From assembly GCA_015056865.1 (NCBI GenBank), contig SVFM01000026.1, forward strand, positions 1 to 37,243: 37,243 nucleotides of DNA, written 5' to 3'. The notes below the pieces were generated by a model, which worked only from the letters and a program-made list of their open reading frames with translations, did no database searches and had not been told where the DNA came from. Shown piece after piece: positions 26,039-35,164 of this stretch. Origin of the DNA: Lachnospiraceae bacterium. GTDB lineage: Bacteria; Bacillota; Clostridia; Lachnospirales; Lachnospiraceae. The position numbers and the translations under genes were made by a program. Each line of letters begins with the position of its first letter. Within the stretch, counting starts at the first letter, position 1.

Positions 26039-27313
26039 ATGAAGAAGGAAACAATTTGTATTCAGTCCGGCTGGCAGCCGAAAAAGGGGGAGCCCAGGGT
26101 GCTGCCGATTTATCAGAGTACTACATATAAGTATGAGACCTCTGAACAGATGGGCAAGCTTTTTGATCTGGAGGAGAGTGGATATTTTTATACCAGACTG
26201 CAGAATCCCACCAATGATTTTGTGGCTCAGAAGATCTGTGAACTGGAGGGCGGCGTGGCAGCCATGCTGACATCCTCCGGCCAGGCAGCCAATTACTATG
26301 CAGTATTTAACATTTGTGAAAGCGGAGACCATGTGGTGCTTTCTTCCACGGTGTATGGCGGTACCTTTAACCTTCTTACGGTTACCATGAAGAAGATGGG
26401 CATTGCGTGTACCGTTGTAGATCCGGATGCCCCCATCGAGGAGCTTCGCAAAGCTTTTCAGGAAAACACCAAGTGCGTGCTGGCAGAGACCATTGCAAAT
26501 CCTGCGCTGGTGGTGCTTGATATTGAAAAATTTGCCACAGTTGCCCATGAGCATGGTGTACCCCTGATCGTGGACAATACCTTTGCCACACCGATCAACT
26601 GTTGTCCTTTTGAGTGGGGGGCTGATATCGTGACCCATTCCACCACCAAATACATGGATGGACATGCTATGGCAGTGGGCGGAGCCATCGTTGATTCCGG
26701 CAATTTTGATTGGACCAAATATGCGGACAAGTTCCCGGGCCTGTGTACACCGGATGATTCCTATCACGGGGTAACTTACACTGAGAAATTTGGCAAGGGT
26801 GCATACATTACCAAGGCTACGGTACAGCTGATGAGAGACCTGGGATCTATTCAGGCACCTCAGAATGCGTTCCTTTTGAATGTGGGTCTGGAAACACTTC
26901 CTCTTCGTATGGAGCGCCACTGTGCCAATGCACAGGCGGTTGCAGAGTATCTGGAAGCACATGAGAAGGTAGCCTGGGTAAATTATCCCGGCTTAAAGAG
27001 CAACAAATATTATGAACTGGCTCAGAAATATATGCCTAAGGGAACTTGTGGTGTCATCTCTTTTGGGTTAAAAGGCGGCAGAAGTGCTGCTGAATCCATG
27101 ATGGATCAGTTGAAATTGGCGGCTATCGTGACCCATGTGGCTGATGCACGTACCTGCGTGCTGCATCCTGCCAGCCATACACACAGACAGATGACAGATG
27201 AACAGTTGGTAGAGGCAGGTGTAGCTCCCGACCTGATCAGATTTTCTGTGGGAATTGAGCATTTGGATGATATCATTGCGGATCTGGAGCAGGCACTTGG
27301 CTTTGTAAAATAG
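26039..27313 (+). CDS. metY: O-acetylhomoserine sulfhydrylase-type PLP enzyme
   Basis: The 424-residue enzyme belongs to the Cys/Met metabolism PLP family and likely forms homocysteine from O-acetylhomoserine and sulfide. Evidence includes YTRLQNPTNDFVAQKICELEGG, here cited in part as YTRLQNPTND, then SSGQAANYY, VDNTFATP, and the PLP lysine in HSTTKYMDGHA. The C-terminal RFSVGIEHLDDIIADLEQAL ends the family pattern. I prefer ATG 26039, with AAGGTGA 8 bases upstream, over GTG 26027 and ATG 26030, which are too close to it. Cystathionine synthase or lyase activity cannot be excluded, but the length and ending favour MetY. Confidence 0.9.
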   Translation: MKKETICIQSGWQPKKGEPRVLPIYQSTTYKYETSEQMGKLFDLEESGYFYTRLQNPTNDFVAQKICELEGGVAAMLTSSGQAANYYAVFNICESGDHVVLSSTVYGGTFNLLTVTMKKMGIACTVVDPDAPIEELRKAFQENTKCVLAETIANPALVVLDIEKFATVAHEHGVPLIVDNTFATPINCCPFEWGADIVTHSTTKYMDGHAMAVGGAIVDSGNFDWTKYADKFPGLCTPDDSYHGVTYTEKFGKGAYITKATVQLMRDLGSIQAPQNAFLLNVGLETLPLRMERHCANAQAVAEYLEAHEKVAWVNYPGLKSNKYYELAQKYMPKGTCGVISFGLKGGRSAAESMMDQLKLAAIVTHVADARTCVLHPASHTHRQMTDEQLVEAGVAPDLIRFSVGIEHLDDIIADLEQALGFVK

Positions 27314-27326
27314 TTGGAGGAAAAAC

Positions 27327-28274
27327 ATGGACAGACTGGCAATTGTTGTGCCTTGTTATAATGAGGAAGAGGTTTTAAAAATAGCCTCTAAAGCATTGAG
27401 AGATGTACTTGATGATTTGATCAAAAAGGAAAAGATCGCACAAGACAGTTTTATTCTTTTTGTAAATGATGGCAGTAAGGATCGGACCTGGGAGCTGATC
27501 GAAGAAGAACACGCAGCATACCCTGTGCAGGTAAAGGGCGTAAAGCTGGCGGGCAACGTAGGACATCAGTTTGCCTTGACGGCAGGACTTATTACTGCTA
27601 AGGATATGAGTGATGTGACGGTCTCCATCGATGCGGATCTGCAGGATGATGTGAATGTGATCGAGGAAATGATCGACAAGTATCATGCGGGAAATGATAT
27701 TGTGTACGGTGTTCGCAGCGATAGAGGCACAGATACCTTTTTCAAACGGGCTACCGCCCAGGGATTCTATAAAGTGATGAATGCCATGGGTGTCAAGACA
27801 GTCTATAACCATGCGGATTTTCGCCTGATGTCCAAGCGGGCCGTGGAGCAGTTTTCTCAGTATACGGAGACCAATCTGTATCTGCGGGGCATGATGCCTT
27901 TGATCGGTTATCAGACGGACAGTGTGTATTATGTCCGTAAGGAGAGAGTGGCAGGGGAGAGTAAATACCCTCTGAAGAAGATGCTTTCTCTTGCTTTCAA
28001 CGGCATTACTTCCTTCAGCATCAAGCCCATCAGTCTGATCACTACTTTGGGCGTGATCATAATTGTTGGATGCATTGCTGCAGCAGTTTATGCATTGATT
28101 TCCTATTTTACCGGAAATGTTGTACAGGGATGGACCTCTCTGATTCTTTCTATCTGGTTTATTGGAGGTGTACAGCTGCTGGCCATTGGTCTGGTGGGAC
28201 AATATATCGGAAAGATCTACGTAGAAGTAAAACATAGACCCAGATACAATATTGAAAAAGTGCTGGGAGAGTGA
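27327..28274 (+). CDS. GT2 glycosyltransferase, DPM1/GtrB type
   Basis: The 315-residue protein has an N-terminal GT-A domain (VVPCYNEEEVL at residues 7-17, NDGSKDRTWELIEEE, DXD-like SIDADLQDD) and two C-terminal membrane helices at about residues 235-260 and 270-292. This is the layout of enzymes that load a sugar onto polyprenyl phosphate. TTGGAGG precedes ATG 27327. The next gene encodes a polytopic membrane protein, a common partner that would use the lipid-linked sugar. Donor sugar unknown. Confidence 0.92.
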   Translation: MDRLAIVVPCYNEEEVLKIASKALRDVLDDLIKKEKIAQDSFILFVNDGSKDRTWELIEEEHAAYPVQVKGVKLAGNVGHQFALTAGLITAKDMSDVTVSIDADLQDDVNVIEEMIDKYHAGNDIVYGVRSDRGTDTFFKRATAQGFYKVMNAMGVKTVYNHADFRLMSKRAVEQFSQYTETNLYLRGMMPLIGYQTDSVYYVRKERVAGESKYPLKKMLSLAFNGITSFSIKPISLITTLGVIIIVGCIAAAVYALISYFTGNVVQGWTSLILSIWFIGGVQLLAIGLVGQYIGKIYVEVKHRPRYNIEKVLGE

Positions 28275-28297
28275 CCAACCGCTAAAGGAGTCTGAAT

Positions 28298-29773
28298 ATG
28301 ACTTGGAAAAAAACGTGGTTTAGCTATTTTTGTTGGGCATGTTATTTGCTTGTTACAGGCATACTTGCCATGAGCTTACTGAAAAATGAAATGCAGCAGC
28401 TGGGGATGCAGGGGATGCTTGCAGGCCCTGTTGCTGTTTTGTTGTCTTTTCTGGCTGGTGGGATTGTTTTCACGGTCGTGTTGGTGATTTTAAAACACAA
28501 GAAAAAAACAATTCTGCCCAAGAACGTGTGGCCTGCCATAGAGGGGCTGTTGTTTGCAGGGCTTTTGGCCACAGGATTGCTCCTTAGGCTGTATCAATTT
28601 CCTCAGCAGATGCCGGAAAATATTTATTTTGATCTTGCCAAGGTAACAGCTGATATGGAACCTGTCAATATAGCCCACGGTGCCGGCCGGCTCTACGTTC
28701 TGCTTTTGCAGACATTGTTTCGGCTGGTAGGTAATCAGTGGATGGCAGGTGTTGCTTTGCAGATGGTACTGCAGTTTGCCTCGGCAATTTTGATCTATTG
28801 CGGGGTACGTAAGATTTCAAGTGCTCTTCCTGCATTGTGGACGCTGGGGTTTATGATGCTGATGCCGAGTAGTATAGAGGCTGGTTTTGGCTATCATCCG
28901 ATTTTCTTCTATCTCTTTTTGTACAGCCTGGGCTTTTGTCTGTTGGCAGGTGCTTTAAAGAGCTATGCAAGAGGCGGTATGAGAAAATGGCCGGCTTATA
29001 TTGGTATAATATTGTTGGGCTTTTATATTGGATTTTTAACCTATCTGGATGTCATGGGGGCCACTTTACTGATCTTATGCGTGGGATTATTTGGCTTGAT
29101 CTTCCCGAAGCAGGAAGGAGAGGTAAAGAATGGCGATGTGCTTACGGTAGGTCTGGTGGCAGGGACTCTGGCAGGGCTGTTTGGCTGCTTTGGCTTGGAG
29201 GGTTTTATAGGTGGTAATGGTGTTTTAAGTGTGATCAATACCTGGGAATGGTATTTCATGCCCAGAGCCTGGGATATGGGAGTATATGTGGCCCTGAAGG
29301 AAATGCTACAGTCTCACGTTGCGGCAGAGATTATTCTTTCTATTGGGCTTGTGGTAGGTGTTTTTGTCTTTTGGCTCCGGAGAGATAAAGAGTATCAGTG
29401 GATTTGGAGCCTGATGATCCTTGTGGCAGTAGTCTTTTCTTATTCCTGCAAGGCCCAGGTTTATCTGGAACGTGGATTTTTGCTTTACCTGTGGTTGATC
29501 GTGGGAGCCGGCTGTGGAATAAGGGAACTGTTTCAAAGCAAGGCGGAAGAAGCCGCAGAAGGGGCCTATGAGGCGCAGGAGGATACACCGCCTGTAGAAG
29601 AACCAGAAGATCAGCCGCTGACAGAAGAAAAAAGAACTGTAAAATTGATCGAGAACCCTCTTCCTTTGCCCAAAAGGCATGTGAAGAAGAAAATGGGTTA
29701 TCGGATAGAGGTTCCGGAGGAACAGATGTGTTATGACATTGAAGTGGATCCGGAGGATGACTTTGAGAGATGA
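28298..29773 (+). CDS. Polytopic membrane protein, possible GT-C-like transferase
   Basis: The 491-residue protein has about ten hydrophobic segments between residues 10 and 405, followed by an acidic, proline-rich cytoplasmic tail (about 415-491). The first large loop carries PENIYFDLAKV, a place where GT-C glycosyltransferases often have an acidic catalytic residue. Its position next to a polyprenyl-phosphate-type GT2 suggests it uses or moves a lipid-linked sugar. AAAGGAG precedes ATG 28298, 23 bases after the GT2 gene. I do not recognise a named family, so the function is inference. Confidence 0.7.
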   Translation: MTWKKTWFSYFCWACYLLVTGILAMSLLKNEMQQLGMQGMLAGPVAVLLSFLAGGIVFTVVLVILKHKKKTILPKNVWPAIEGLLFAGLLATGLLLRLYQFPQQMPENIYFDLAKVTADMEPVNIAHGAGRLYVLLLQTLFRLVGNQWMAGVALQMVLQFASAILIYCGVRKISSALPALWTLGFMMLMPSSIEAGFGYHPIFFYLFLYSLGFCLLAGALKSYARGGMRKWPAYIGIILLGFYIGFLTYLDVMGATLLILCVGLFGLIFPKQEGEVKNGDVLTVGLVAGTLAGLFGCFGLEGFIGGNGVLSVINTWEWYFMPRAWDMGVYVALKEMLQSHVAAEIILSIGLVVGVFVFWLRRDKEYQWIWSLMILVAVVFSYSCKAQVYLERGFLLYLWLIVGAGCGIRELFQSKAEEAAEGAYEAQEDTPPVEEPEDQPLTEEKRTVKLIENPLPLPKRHVKKKMGYRIEVPEEQMCYDIEVDPEDDFER

Positions 29774-29781
29774 CTTGAAAG

Positions 29782-30474
29782 ATGAAAATTGCAATATGTG
29801 ATGACAATCAGGCAGAAGCCGGATACTTATCTGAATTATTGAAGAACTGGGCTCAAGAACGAGACAGGAGCATTCGGACGGAGCTGTTTACCTGTGCAGA
29901 AGAATTTCTTTTTCACTATGCAGAAGATAAGACCTTTGACCTTCTCTTGCTGGATATTGAGATGGGAGAGATGGATGGAGTTACCATGGCACGGCATATC
30001 CGGCGTGACAACAAGGCGGTACAGATAGTCTTTATTACAGGCTATTCTGATTATATTGCAGATGGATATGATGTGGCAGCCCTTCATTATCTTATGAAGC
30101 CTGTAAGCCATGAAAAGCTTTTCGCCGTATTAGACCGGGCAGCGGAAAAGATGGCTCATAATGAACGTTGTCTGAATCTGCTCCTTTCAGGAGAAATGGT
30201 TCGCATACCTTTAAGGGAAATACGTTATCTGAATGTACACCAGAATTACGTAACGGTACATAGTAAGCAAGAACATACGGTAAAGCGTGCCTTAAGTGAG
30301 TTTGAGGGAATGCTTGATGAACGTTTTTTTAGGGTTGGGCGTGCCATGATCGTGAATCTGGAATATATTGGGCGTGTTACCAAGACAGAAGTGCATCTTT
30401 TGGATGGGACGATTTTGCCGCTCCCCAGAGGTGCATATGAACTACTAAACCGGGCAATCATCAATTATACATAG
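29782..30474 (+). CDS. LytTR-family response regulator
   Basis: The 230-residue protein has a receiver domain (acidic pair D7/D8, phosphoacceptor D58 in LLLLDIEMGEMDG, conserved K near residue 109 in YLMKPV) and a C-terminal LytTR DNA-binding domain (IRYLNVHQNYVTVHS to RAMIVNLEYIG). LytTR regulators bind pairs of short direct repeats about two helical turns apart. It starts 8 bases after the preceding gene with only a weak ribosome binding site, so translation may be coupled. The GHKL kinase follows after 15 bases. A fitting repeat pair lies upstream of the ABC exporter genes. Confidence 0.94.
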   Translation: MKIAICDDNQAEAGYLSELLKNWAQERDRSIRTELFTCAEEFLFHYAEDKTFDLLLLDIEMGEMDGVTMARHIRRDNKAVQIVFITGYSDYIADGYDVAALHYLMKPVSHEKLFAVLDRAAEKMAHNERCLNLLLSGEMVRIPLREIRYLNVHQNYVTVHSKQEHTVKRALSEFEGMLDERFFRVGRAMIVNLEYIGRVTKTEVHLLDGTILPLPRGAYELLNRAIINYT

Positions 30475-30489
30475 GAGCAGGGAGACAGC

Positions 30490-31152
30490 ATGTTTTTATT
30501 CTCGAAAGGCTCAAACAAACGCATAGCTGCTTATCAGAGGGAATTGATTGAGACCCATTATCAGGAAGTGGAAACCATGTATAAGCAGATCCGGGGCTGG
30601 CGTCATGATTACAAAAATCACATTCAGACCCTTCAGGTTCTGGCAGCCGATGGAAATGTGGAGGCAATCAAGCAGTATCTTGAGATGTTAAATGCGGATC
30701 TATGTACGGTGGACACGGTAGTAAAGACCGGAAATGCTATGGCAGATGCTATTTTGAACAGCAAAATATCTCTTGCCAGATCTCGCAAAATCAATGTGAA
30801 TGTAAGTGTGGATATACCCATCAAGCTGAAAATGTCGGAGATCGACCTATGTGTGATCATTGGCAATCTTTTTGACAATGCAATTGAGGCCTGTATGCAG
30901 CTTCCGGAGGAAAAAAGAATGATCCGGGTGTATATGGACATGAAAAATACCCAGCTTTATATTTCCTTCACCAATCTGACTGCATCCAAGAAATTGAAAA
31001 AGGTCAGCAACAGGTATTTTACTACAAAGGGAGAAGGGCATGGTCTTGGGTTAGTACGTATTGATCAGATCATTCATCGCTTGGATGGGTACTTAAGCCG
31101 TAACAGTGAAGACGGAGCCTTTACCACTGAAATCTTGATTCCCCAGATATAA
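30490..31152 (+). CDS. GHKL histidine kinase without sensor or membrane domain
   Basis: The 220-residue protein starts almost at the dimerisation helix. The phosphoaccepting histidine is H39 in WRHDYKNH, the N box is NLFDNAIEAC (about 126-135) and the G box is GEGHGLGLV (about 182-190). This is the Spo0B-like helix plus GHKL ATPase used by AgrC-type kinases. AgrC-type proteins normally carry six membrane helices before it; here none is present. GGAGCAGGGAG just upstream supports the start at 30490, and no in-frame upstream membrane segment exists because the regulator gene ends 15 bases earlier. It probably phosphorylates the LytTR regulator. Confidence 0.92.
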   Translation: MFLFSKGSNKRIAAYQRELIETHYQEVETMYKQIRGWRHDYKNHIQTLQVLAADGNVEAIKQYLEMLNADLCTVDTVVKTGNAMADAILNSKISLARSRKINVNVSVDIPIKLKMSEIDLCVIIGNLFDNAIEACMQLPEEKRMIRVYMDMKNTQLYISFTNLTASKKLKKVSNRYFTTKGEGHGLGLVRIDQIIHRLDGYLSRNSEDGAFTTEILIPQI

Positions 31153-31153
31153 T

Positions 31154-31221
31154 ACAATTCAGCCCCCGATTTTAACAATTCGTCCCCCAAATCATACAGG
31201 GACGAATTTTTGTTGTATGAT
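31154..31221 (+). promoter_or_regulatory. Candidate LytTR operator and exporter promoter
   Basis: ACAATTCAGCCCCC (31154-31167) and ACAATTCGTCCCCC (31175-31188) are direct repeats with 12 of 14 identical bases and a 21-base period. A -10 TATGAT lies at 31216-31221, with a poor -35 (CATACA, 31193-31198) right after the second repeat. This layout fits an activator-dependent promoter. The exporter start is 25 bases beyond the -10. Confidence 0.65.
31177..31212 (+). terminator. Terminator-like hairpin behind the kinase gene
   Basis: AATTCGTCCC (31177-31186) pairs perfectly with GGGACGAATT (31199-31208), followed by TTTTG. It would end the regulator-kinase mRNA. Its 5' arm is also part of the second direct repeat. 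Confidence 0.65.
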
Positions 31222-31245
31222 AAGATTTGAAAGGACGGTGATCTT

Positions 31246-33093
31246 ATGCGAAAGCAAAAATACAACGACAACATGCCAAAACCCAAGTACAATGTTCTGC
31301 AGAACACCGGATACATGATATCTTTGGCTTGGAAATCCAAGGAAAAGAAGGTAGTGGTGTTTTGCCTGCTTTCTGCTATCCTTGCGGTGATGATCAATCT
31401 GATCAATCTATACTTGGCACCTACAATCTTAGGTGTGGTAGAGCGCAGGGCACCGGTGCAGGAGCTGGTTGCAACCATCTTGTTTTTTGTAGGCATGCTG
31501 ATGCTTGTTACCTTTGTGGATTCCTACGTGAAAACAAATAAGGAGCACTGCAAAACTGCATTGCGTATTGTGCTGGTGCATCTGTTAAACATGAAATCGG
31601 CCACCATGTCTTACCCGAATCTGGAGGAGCGGATGTTTTACCGGCTAAATAAAACCGCAATGAAGTCGGTTGGAAGCATTTATGAAGCCAGTGAACAAAT
31701 ATGGGAGGCCCACGGCCGTTTGATACAAAACACCCTTGGTTTCATAATTTATCTGTTTCTCATGAGATCCCTTCATCCGCTTTTGATTCTTGTGATTCTA
31801 GTGACAACGATCATAGGATTTGTTTTGTCACGTTTTATATATGATTATGCGAGAGAACGTTCCATGGGGGAAGGGTGGCGCTGGTATCATGTGAATTTTT
31901 TTGCCCGTCATGCCAAGAATTCGGCTGCAGCAAAGGATATTCGTATTTTTGGACTGCGCCCATGGTTGGAGGAATTATGGGATAAAGCCTGGGATATCTA
32001 TCTTTCTTATAAGAAAAAGACGGAAAATATTGTAATTTGGTCCAGGATCATAGATGCTATTTTAAGTTTTTTGAGAAATGGTATTGCCTATGCATACTTG
32101 ATTGGTCTGGTGCTTTCAGAGGGGCTTAGCGTTGCAGAATTTTTGTTGTATTTTTCTGCAGTTGGTGACTTTACCTATCGTGTGTCAGGTATATTGGGTG
32201 CTGTCAATGAGCTTAGCAGGCACAGCTATGATATTTCTATGATACGTCAGACGCTGGAATATGAAGACAAATTTTTGTTTCAGGAAGGAAAGCCGCTTCA
32301 GGTGCAGGAAGGAAAAAACTATGAAATCCGGTTTGAGAATGTATCCTTCCGCTATCCCGGTGCCCAGAAGGATATTCTGTCAAATGTCAACTTAACCCTG
32401 AAACCGGGAGAAAAGCTTGCGATCGTAGGCCTAAATGGTGCAGGTAAGACCACGTTGATCAAGCTTATGTGCGGTTTTTACGACCCTACGGAAGGGCAGG
32501 TTCTTTTGGACGGAGTAGATATTAGAATTTACAACCGGGCCGATTATTATAAAATGTTCTCTGCGGTATTTCAGAATTTTTCTTTGCTGGCAGAAACCAT
32601 TGCCGTAAACGTTGCCCAAAAAGATGATGAGATTGATATGGACCGGGTGCAATCCTGCATAGAAAAAGCCGGATTGCAGAAAAAAATTGAATCTCTTCCA
32701 CAGCAGTATGAAACTTGTTTGAATCGGGAGGTTTATGATGATGCGATTTTGCTCTCCGGTGGAGAAATGCAGCGTCTGATGCTTGCCAGGGCATTGTATA
32801 AAGATGCGCCTATTATCGTTTTGGATGAGCCCACAGCAGCGCTGGATCCCATAGCTGAATCTGAAATGTACCAAAGGTATCATGAATTGACGGCAGGAAA
32901 AACCTCTGTCTATATTTCTCATCGGCTGGCTTCCACACGATTTTGTGATCGGATCGTTCTTTTGGAAGGCGGTGGGATCTCTGAGGTGGGAACCCATGAG
33001 GAATTGATGGAGAAAGGCGGAAGATACGCGGAACTTTTTAAGGTACAGAGCAAATACTATCAAGAGGGAGGAGCAGAAGATGAACAATACTAG
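31246..33093 (+). CDS. ABC exporter half-transporter A
   Basis: The 615-residue protein has an N-terminal six-helix ABC exporter domain (about residues 35-330) and a C-terminal ATPase with Walker A GLNGAGKT (about 394-401), signature LSGGEMQRLMLARAL, Walker B IIVLDEPTAALDP and H-loop YISHRLAS. GGTGAT sits before ATG 31246. It overlaps half-transporter B by 14 bases, so the two very likely form a heterodimer. All catalytic motifs look intact, and the LSGGQ glutamine is replaced by glutamate. Substrate is unknown; a LytTR two-component pair next to such exporters often handles peptides or antibiotics. Confidence 0.92.
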   Translation: MRKQKYNDNMPKPKYNVLQNTGYMISLAWKSKEKKVVVFCLLSAILAVMINLINLYLAPTILGVVERRAPVQELVATILFFVGMLMLVTFVDSYVKTNKEHCKTALRIVLVHLLNMKSATMSYPNLEERMFYRLNKTAMKSVGSIYEASEQIWEAHGRLIQNTLGFIIYLFLMRSLHPLLILVILVTTIIGFVLSRFIYDYARERSMGEGWRWYHVNFFARHAKNSAAAKDIRIFGLRPWLEELWDKAWDIYLSYKKKTENIVIWSRIIDAILSFLRNGIAYAYLIGLVLSEGLSVAEFLLYFSAVGDFTYRVSGILGAVNELSRHSYDISMIRQTLEYEDKFLFQEGKPLQVQEGKNYEIRFENVSFRYPGAQKDILSNVNLTLKPGEKLAIVGLNGAGKTTLIKLMCGFYDPTEGQVLLDGVDIRIYNRADYYKMFSAVFQNFSLLAETIAVNVAQKDDEIDMDRVQSCIEKAGLQKKIESLPQQYETCLNREVYDDAILLSGGEMQRLMLARALYKDAPIIVLDEPTAALDPIAESEMYQRYHELTAGKTSVYISHRLASTRFCDRIVLLEGGGISEVGTHEELMEKGGRYAELFKVQSKYYQEGGAEDEQY

Positions 33094-34951
33094 GAAACTT
33101 CTTCCCTGGCGGGAAGCCATGAAAGTAAATTGGCGGGCCATTAAGATGCTTTATCAATATAATCCTCAGATGATTCTTTCCCGGCTGTTATTTGTGGCTT
33201 GGGAAGCATTTACCCCTTACATAGGAATCTATCTGTCGGCGTTGATCGTAGAGGAACTGGCAGGTTCCGGGGATGCTGAGAGATTGATCCGGCTGGTGTG
33301 GATCACCTTGATCTCGTCTGCTGTCATTGTCCTGGTAAGGGCACTCCTTACAAAGTGGCGGGATGTTTACAATTATTCGGTTCACTTATGCGTAGAGGGG
33401 ATTTTGGCAAAGAAAATGCTGGACATGGATTTTGTCAGCACGGATGACCCCAGAACCCATGAACTTCTGGCTAGGATCAGCCACAATGCAACCGGTGGAG
33501 GCTGGGGGCTGAACCGTGTTTTTCAGTATGAGGAATTGATCGGTGCTTTGTTAAAGCTTTGCGGCGGTATTACCCTGACAGTGACTTTATTTACCAGCAG
33601 GGTGCCGGATACGGCGGGAAATTTGAGTATTCTGAATCATCCATTGATGATCCTGCTTGTGATCGGGATGATGTTGTTCATCACTTATATTGCACCGGTT
33701 CTATCCAATAAGGCCGGAAACTATAGCGTAAAATATGCAGCCCAGCAGGATGTGGCAAACCGCCATTTTACTCATTATGGTTATCTTGGCGGCAAGAGAG
33801 AATTTGCGGCAGATGTGCGAATTTATCGGCAGTATGCTTTGAGTGAAAAATATTGTACCGGAAAAAACAATTTCTTTTCTTCTCAGGGCGTTTTGGCAAA
33901 GCTGAACCGGGGGCCGGTAGGCCTTCTTAAGGCTGCATCTGCGGGAGTATCTGTATTATTTACAGGTATTGTATATGGATTTGTGTGTATGAAGGCATAC
34001 GCCGGAGCATTTGGCATCGGAGCAGTCACGCAGTACGCCGCATCCATTGTCAAGGTTTCAGAGGGTGTGTCCGGTCTGATATCCGCTGCCGGAGATATGA
34101 GGAACAATGCCATCTTTCTGGAAGTAATATTTGAATATATGGATATTCCCAACAGCATGTATCAGGGCAGTCTGACAGTAGAAAAAAGACGGGATCGGGA
34201 GTACGAGGTGGAATTTAAAAACGTTTCCTTCCGGTATCCCGGCAGTGAGAATTTTGTACTGAAGCATGTGAACATGAAATTTAAAATAGGCTCCAAGCTT
34301 GCCGTTGTTGGCATGAACGGAAGCGGCAAAACCACATTTATCAAGCTGCTTTGCCGTCTGTATGATCCCACAGAGGGGGAGATCCTGTTAAACGGTATCG
34401 ACATCCGCAAATACAATTATCTGGATTATATGAATATCTTTTCTGTTGTGTTTCAGGATTTTTGTCTGCTGCCGTTAAAGCTAGGCGAGAATGTAGGTGG
34501 AAAGATAGAGTATGACAGGGAATTGGTGACAGAGTGTCTGAAAAAGGCAGGATACGGAGAGAGACTTGCCAATATGTCAGAAGGGTTAGAGACTTATCTA
34601 TATAAAGATTATACCTGGGAGGGGACGGATGTTTCCGGTGGAGAGGCACAGAAAATTGCCCTGGCAAGGACACTTTACAAGGATGCTCCATTTATGATCC
34701 TGGATGAACCTACAGCAGCTCTTGATCCCATCGCTGAGGCGGAAGTGTACAGCAAATTCAATGAGATAGTGGGAGATAAGACTGCTATTTATATCAGTCA
34801 CCGCCTTTCCTCCTGCAAATTCTGCGATGAGATCGCGGTATTCCATGAGGGCGCAGTGGTGCAGATGGGCACCCACAGCCAGCTGCTGGCAGACGAGAAG
34901 GGTAAATATTATGAACTGTGGAATGCACAGGCGCAGTATTATACGGCGTAA
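33080..34951 (+). CDS. ABC exporter half-transporter B
   Basis: The 623-residue partner has the same plan: six-helix membrane domain (about residues 30-340), Walker A GMNGSGKT (about 412-419), signature VSGGEAQKIALARTL, Walker B FMILDEPTAALDP and H-loop YISHRLSS. It starts inside the last codons of half-transporter A with GGAGGAG upstream, so stoichiometric synthesis is expected. No peptidase C39 domain is present in either half, and no small precursor peptide gene is seen nearby. Substrate unknown. Confidence 0.92.
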   Translation: MNNTRKLLPWREAMKVNWRAIKMLYQYNPQMILSRLLFVAWEAFTPYIGIYLSALIVEELAGSGDAERLIRLVWITLISSAVIVLVRALLTKWRDVYNYSVHLCVEGILAKKMLDMDFVSTDDPRTHELLARISHNATGGGWGLNRVFQYEELIGALLKLCGGITLTVTLFTSRVPDTAGNLSILNHPLMILLVIGMMLFITYIAPVLSNKAGNYSVKYAAQQDVANRHFTHYGYLGGKREFAADVRIYRQYALSEKYCTGKNNFFSSQGVLAKLNRGPVGLLKAASAGVSVLFTGIVYGFVCMKAYAGAFGIGAVTQYAASIVKVSEGVSGLISAAGDMRNNAIFLEVIFEYMDIPNSMYQGSLTVEKRRDREYEVEFKNVSFRYPGSENFVLKHVNMKFKIGSKLAVVGMNGSGKTTFIKLLCRLYDPTEGEILLNGIDIRKYNYLDYMNIFSVVFQDFCLLPLKLGENVGGKIEYDRELVTECLKKAGYGERLANMSEGLETYLYKDYTWEGTDVSGGEAQKIALARTLYKDAPFMILDEPTAALDPIAEAEVYSKFNEIVGDKTAIYISHRLSSCKFCDEIAVFHEGAVVQMGTHSQLLADEKGKYYELWNAQAQYYTA

Positions 34952-35006
34952 AAGAGTAGCAATATTTTTCATAGAATAGGATGGGTAAGGCCCTGTGGCC
35001 ATGATG

Positions 35007-35031
35007 ATCCCGTAGCGCTATGGGATTTTTT
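35007..35031 (+). terminator. Terminator of the exporter operon
   Basis: ATCCCGTA (35007-35014) pairs with TATGGGAT (35019-35026), one pair being G-T, with a GCGC loop and T residues at 35026-35031. It lies 55 bases past the exporter stop. Confidence 0.8.
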
Positions 35032-35079
35032 AGCTGTCTGGTATCTATTTTAGAGAAAATGGCATTTTTGATCCCATTA

Positions 35080-35115
35080 CACGTGCGTGGTTTTCTGCAG
35101 AAAACACGCACGGTG
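35080..35115. repeat. Strong hairpin without T-run in a convergent gap
   Basis: CACGTGCGTGGTTTTC (35080-35095) pairs with GAAAACACGCACGGTG (35100-35115), with single-base bulges. It lies between two ordinary terminators and is not followed by a T-run on either strand. Role unknown. Confidence 0.6.
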
Positions 35116-35133
35116 AAAAAGGTTACAAAAAGC

Positions 35134-35161
35134 GAGGTTGCCCCAAAATTGGGACAACCTC
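35134..35161 (-). terminator. Terminator of the minus-strand exported-protein genes
   Basis: GAGGTTG and CAACCTC arms (35134-35144 and 35151-35161) pair with one wobble. On the minus strand the stem is followed by GCTTTTT. It begins 3 bases past the stop of the last gene. Confidence 0.8.
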
Positions 35162-35164
35162 AAC

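Noticed and set aside
25916..26962. Minus-strand open frame of 348 codons opposite the YebC and metY genes
   Set aside because: It spans two well-supported plus-strand genes and shows no recognisable motif; it is a shadow of their codon use.
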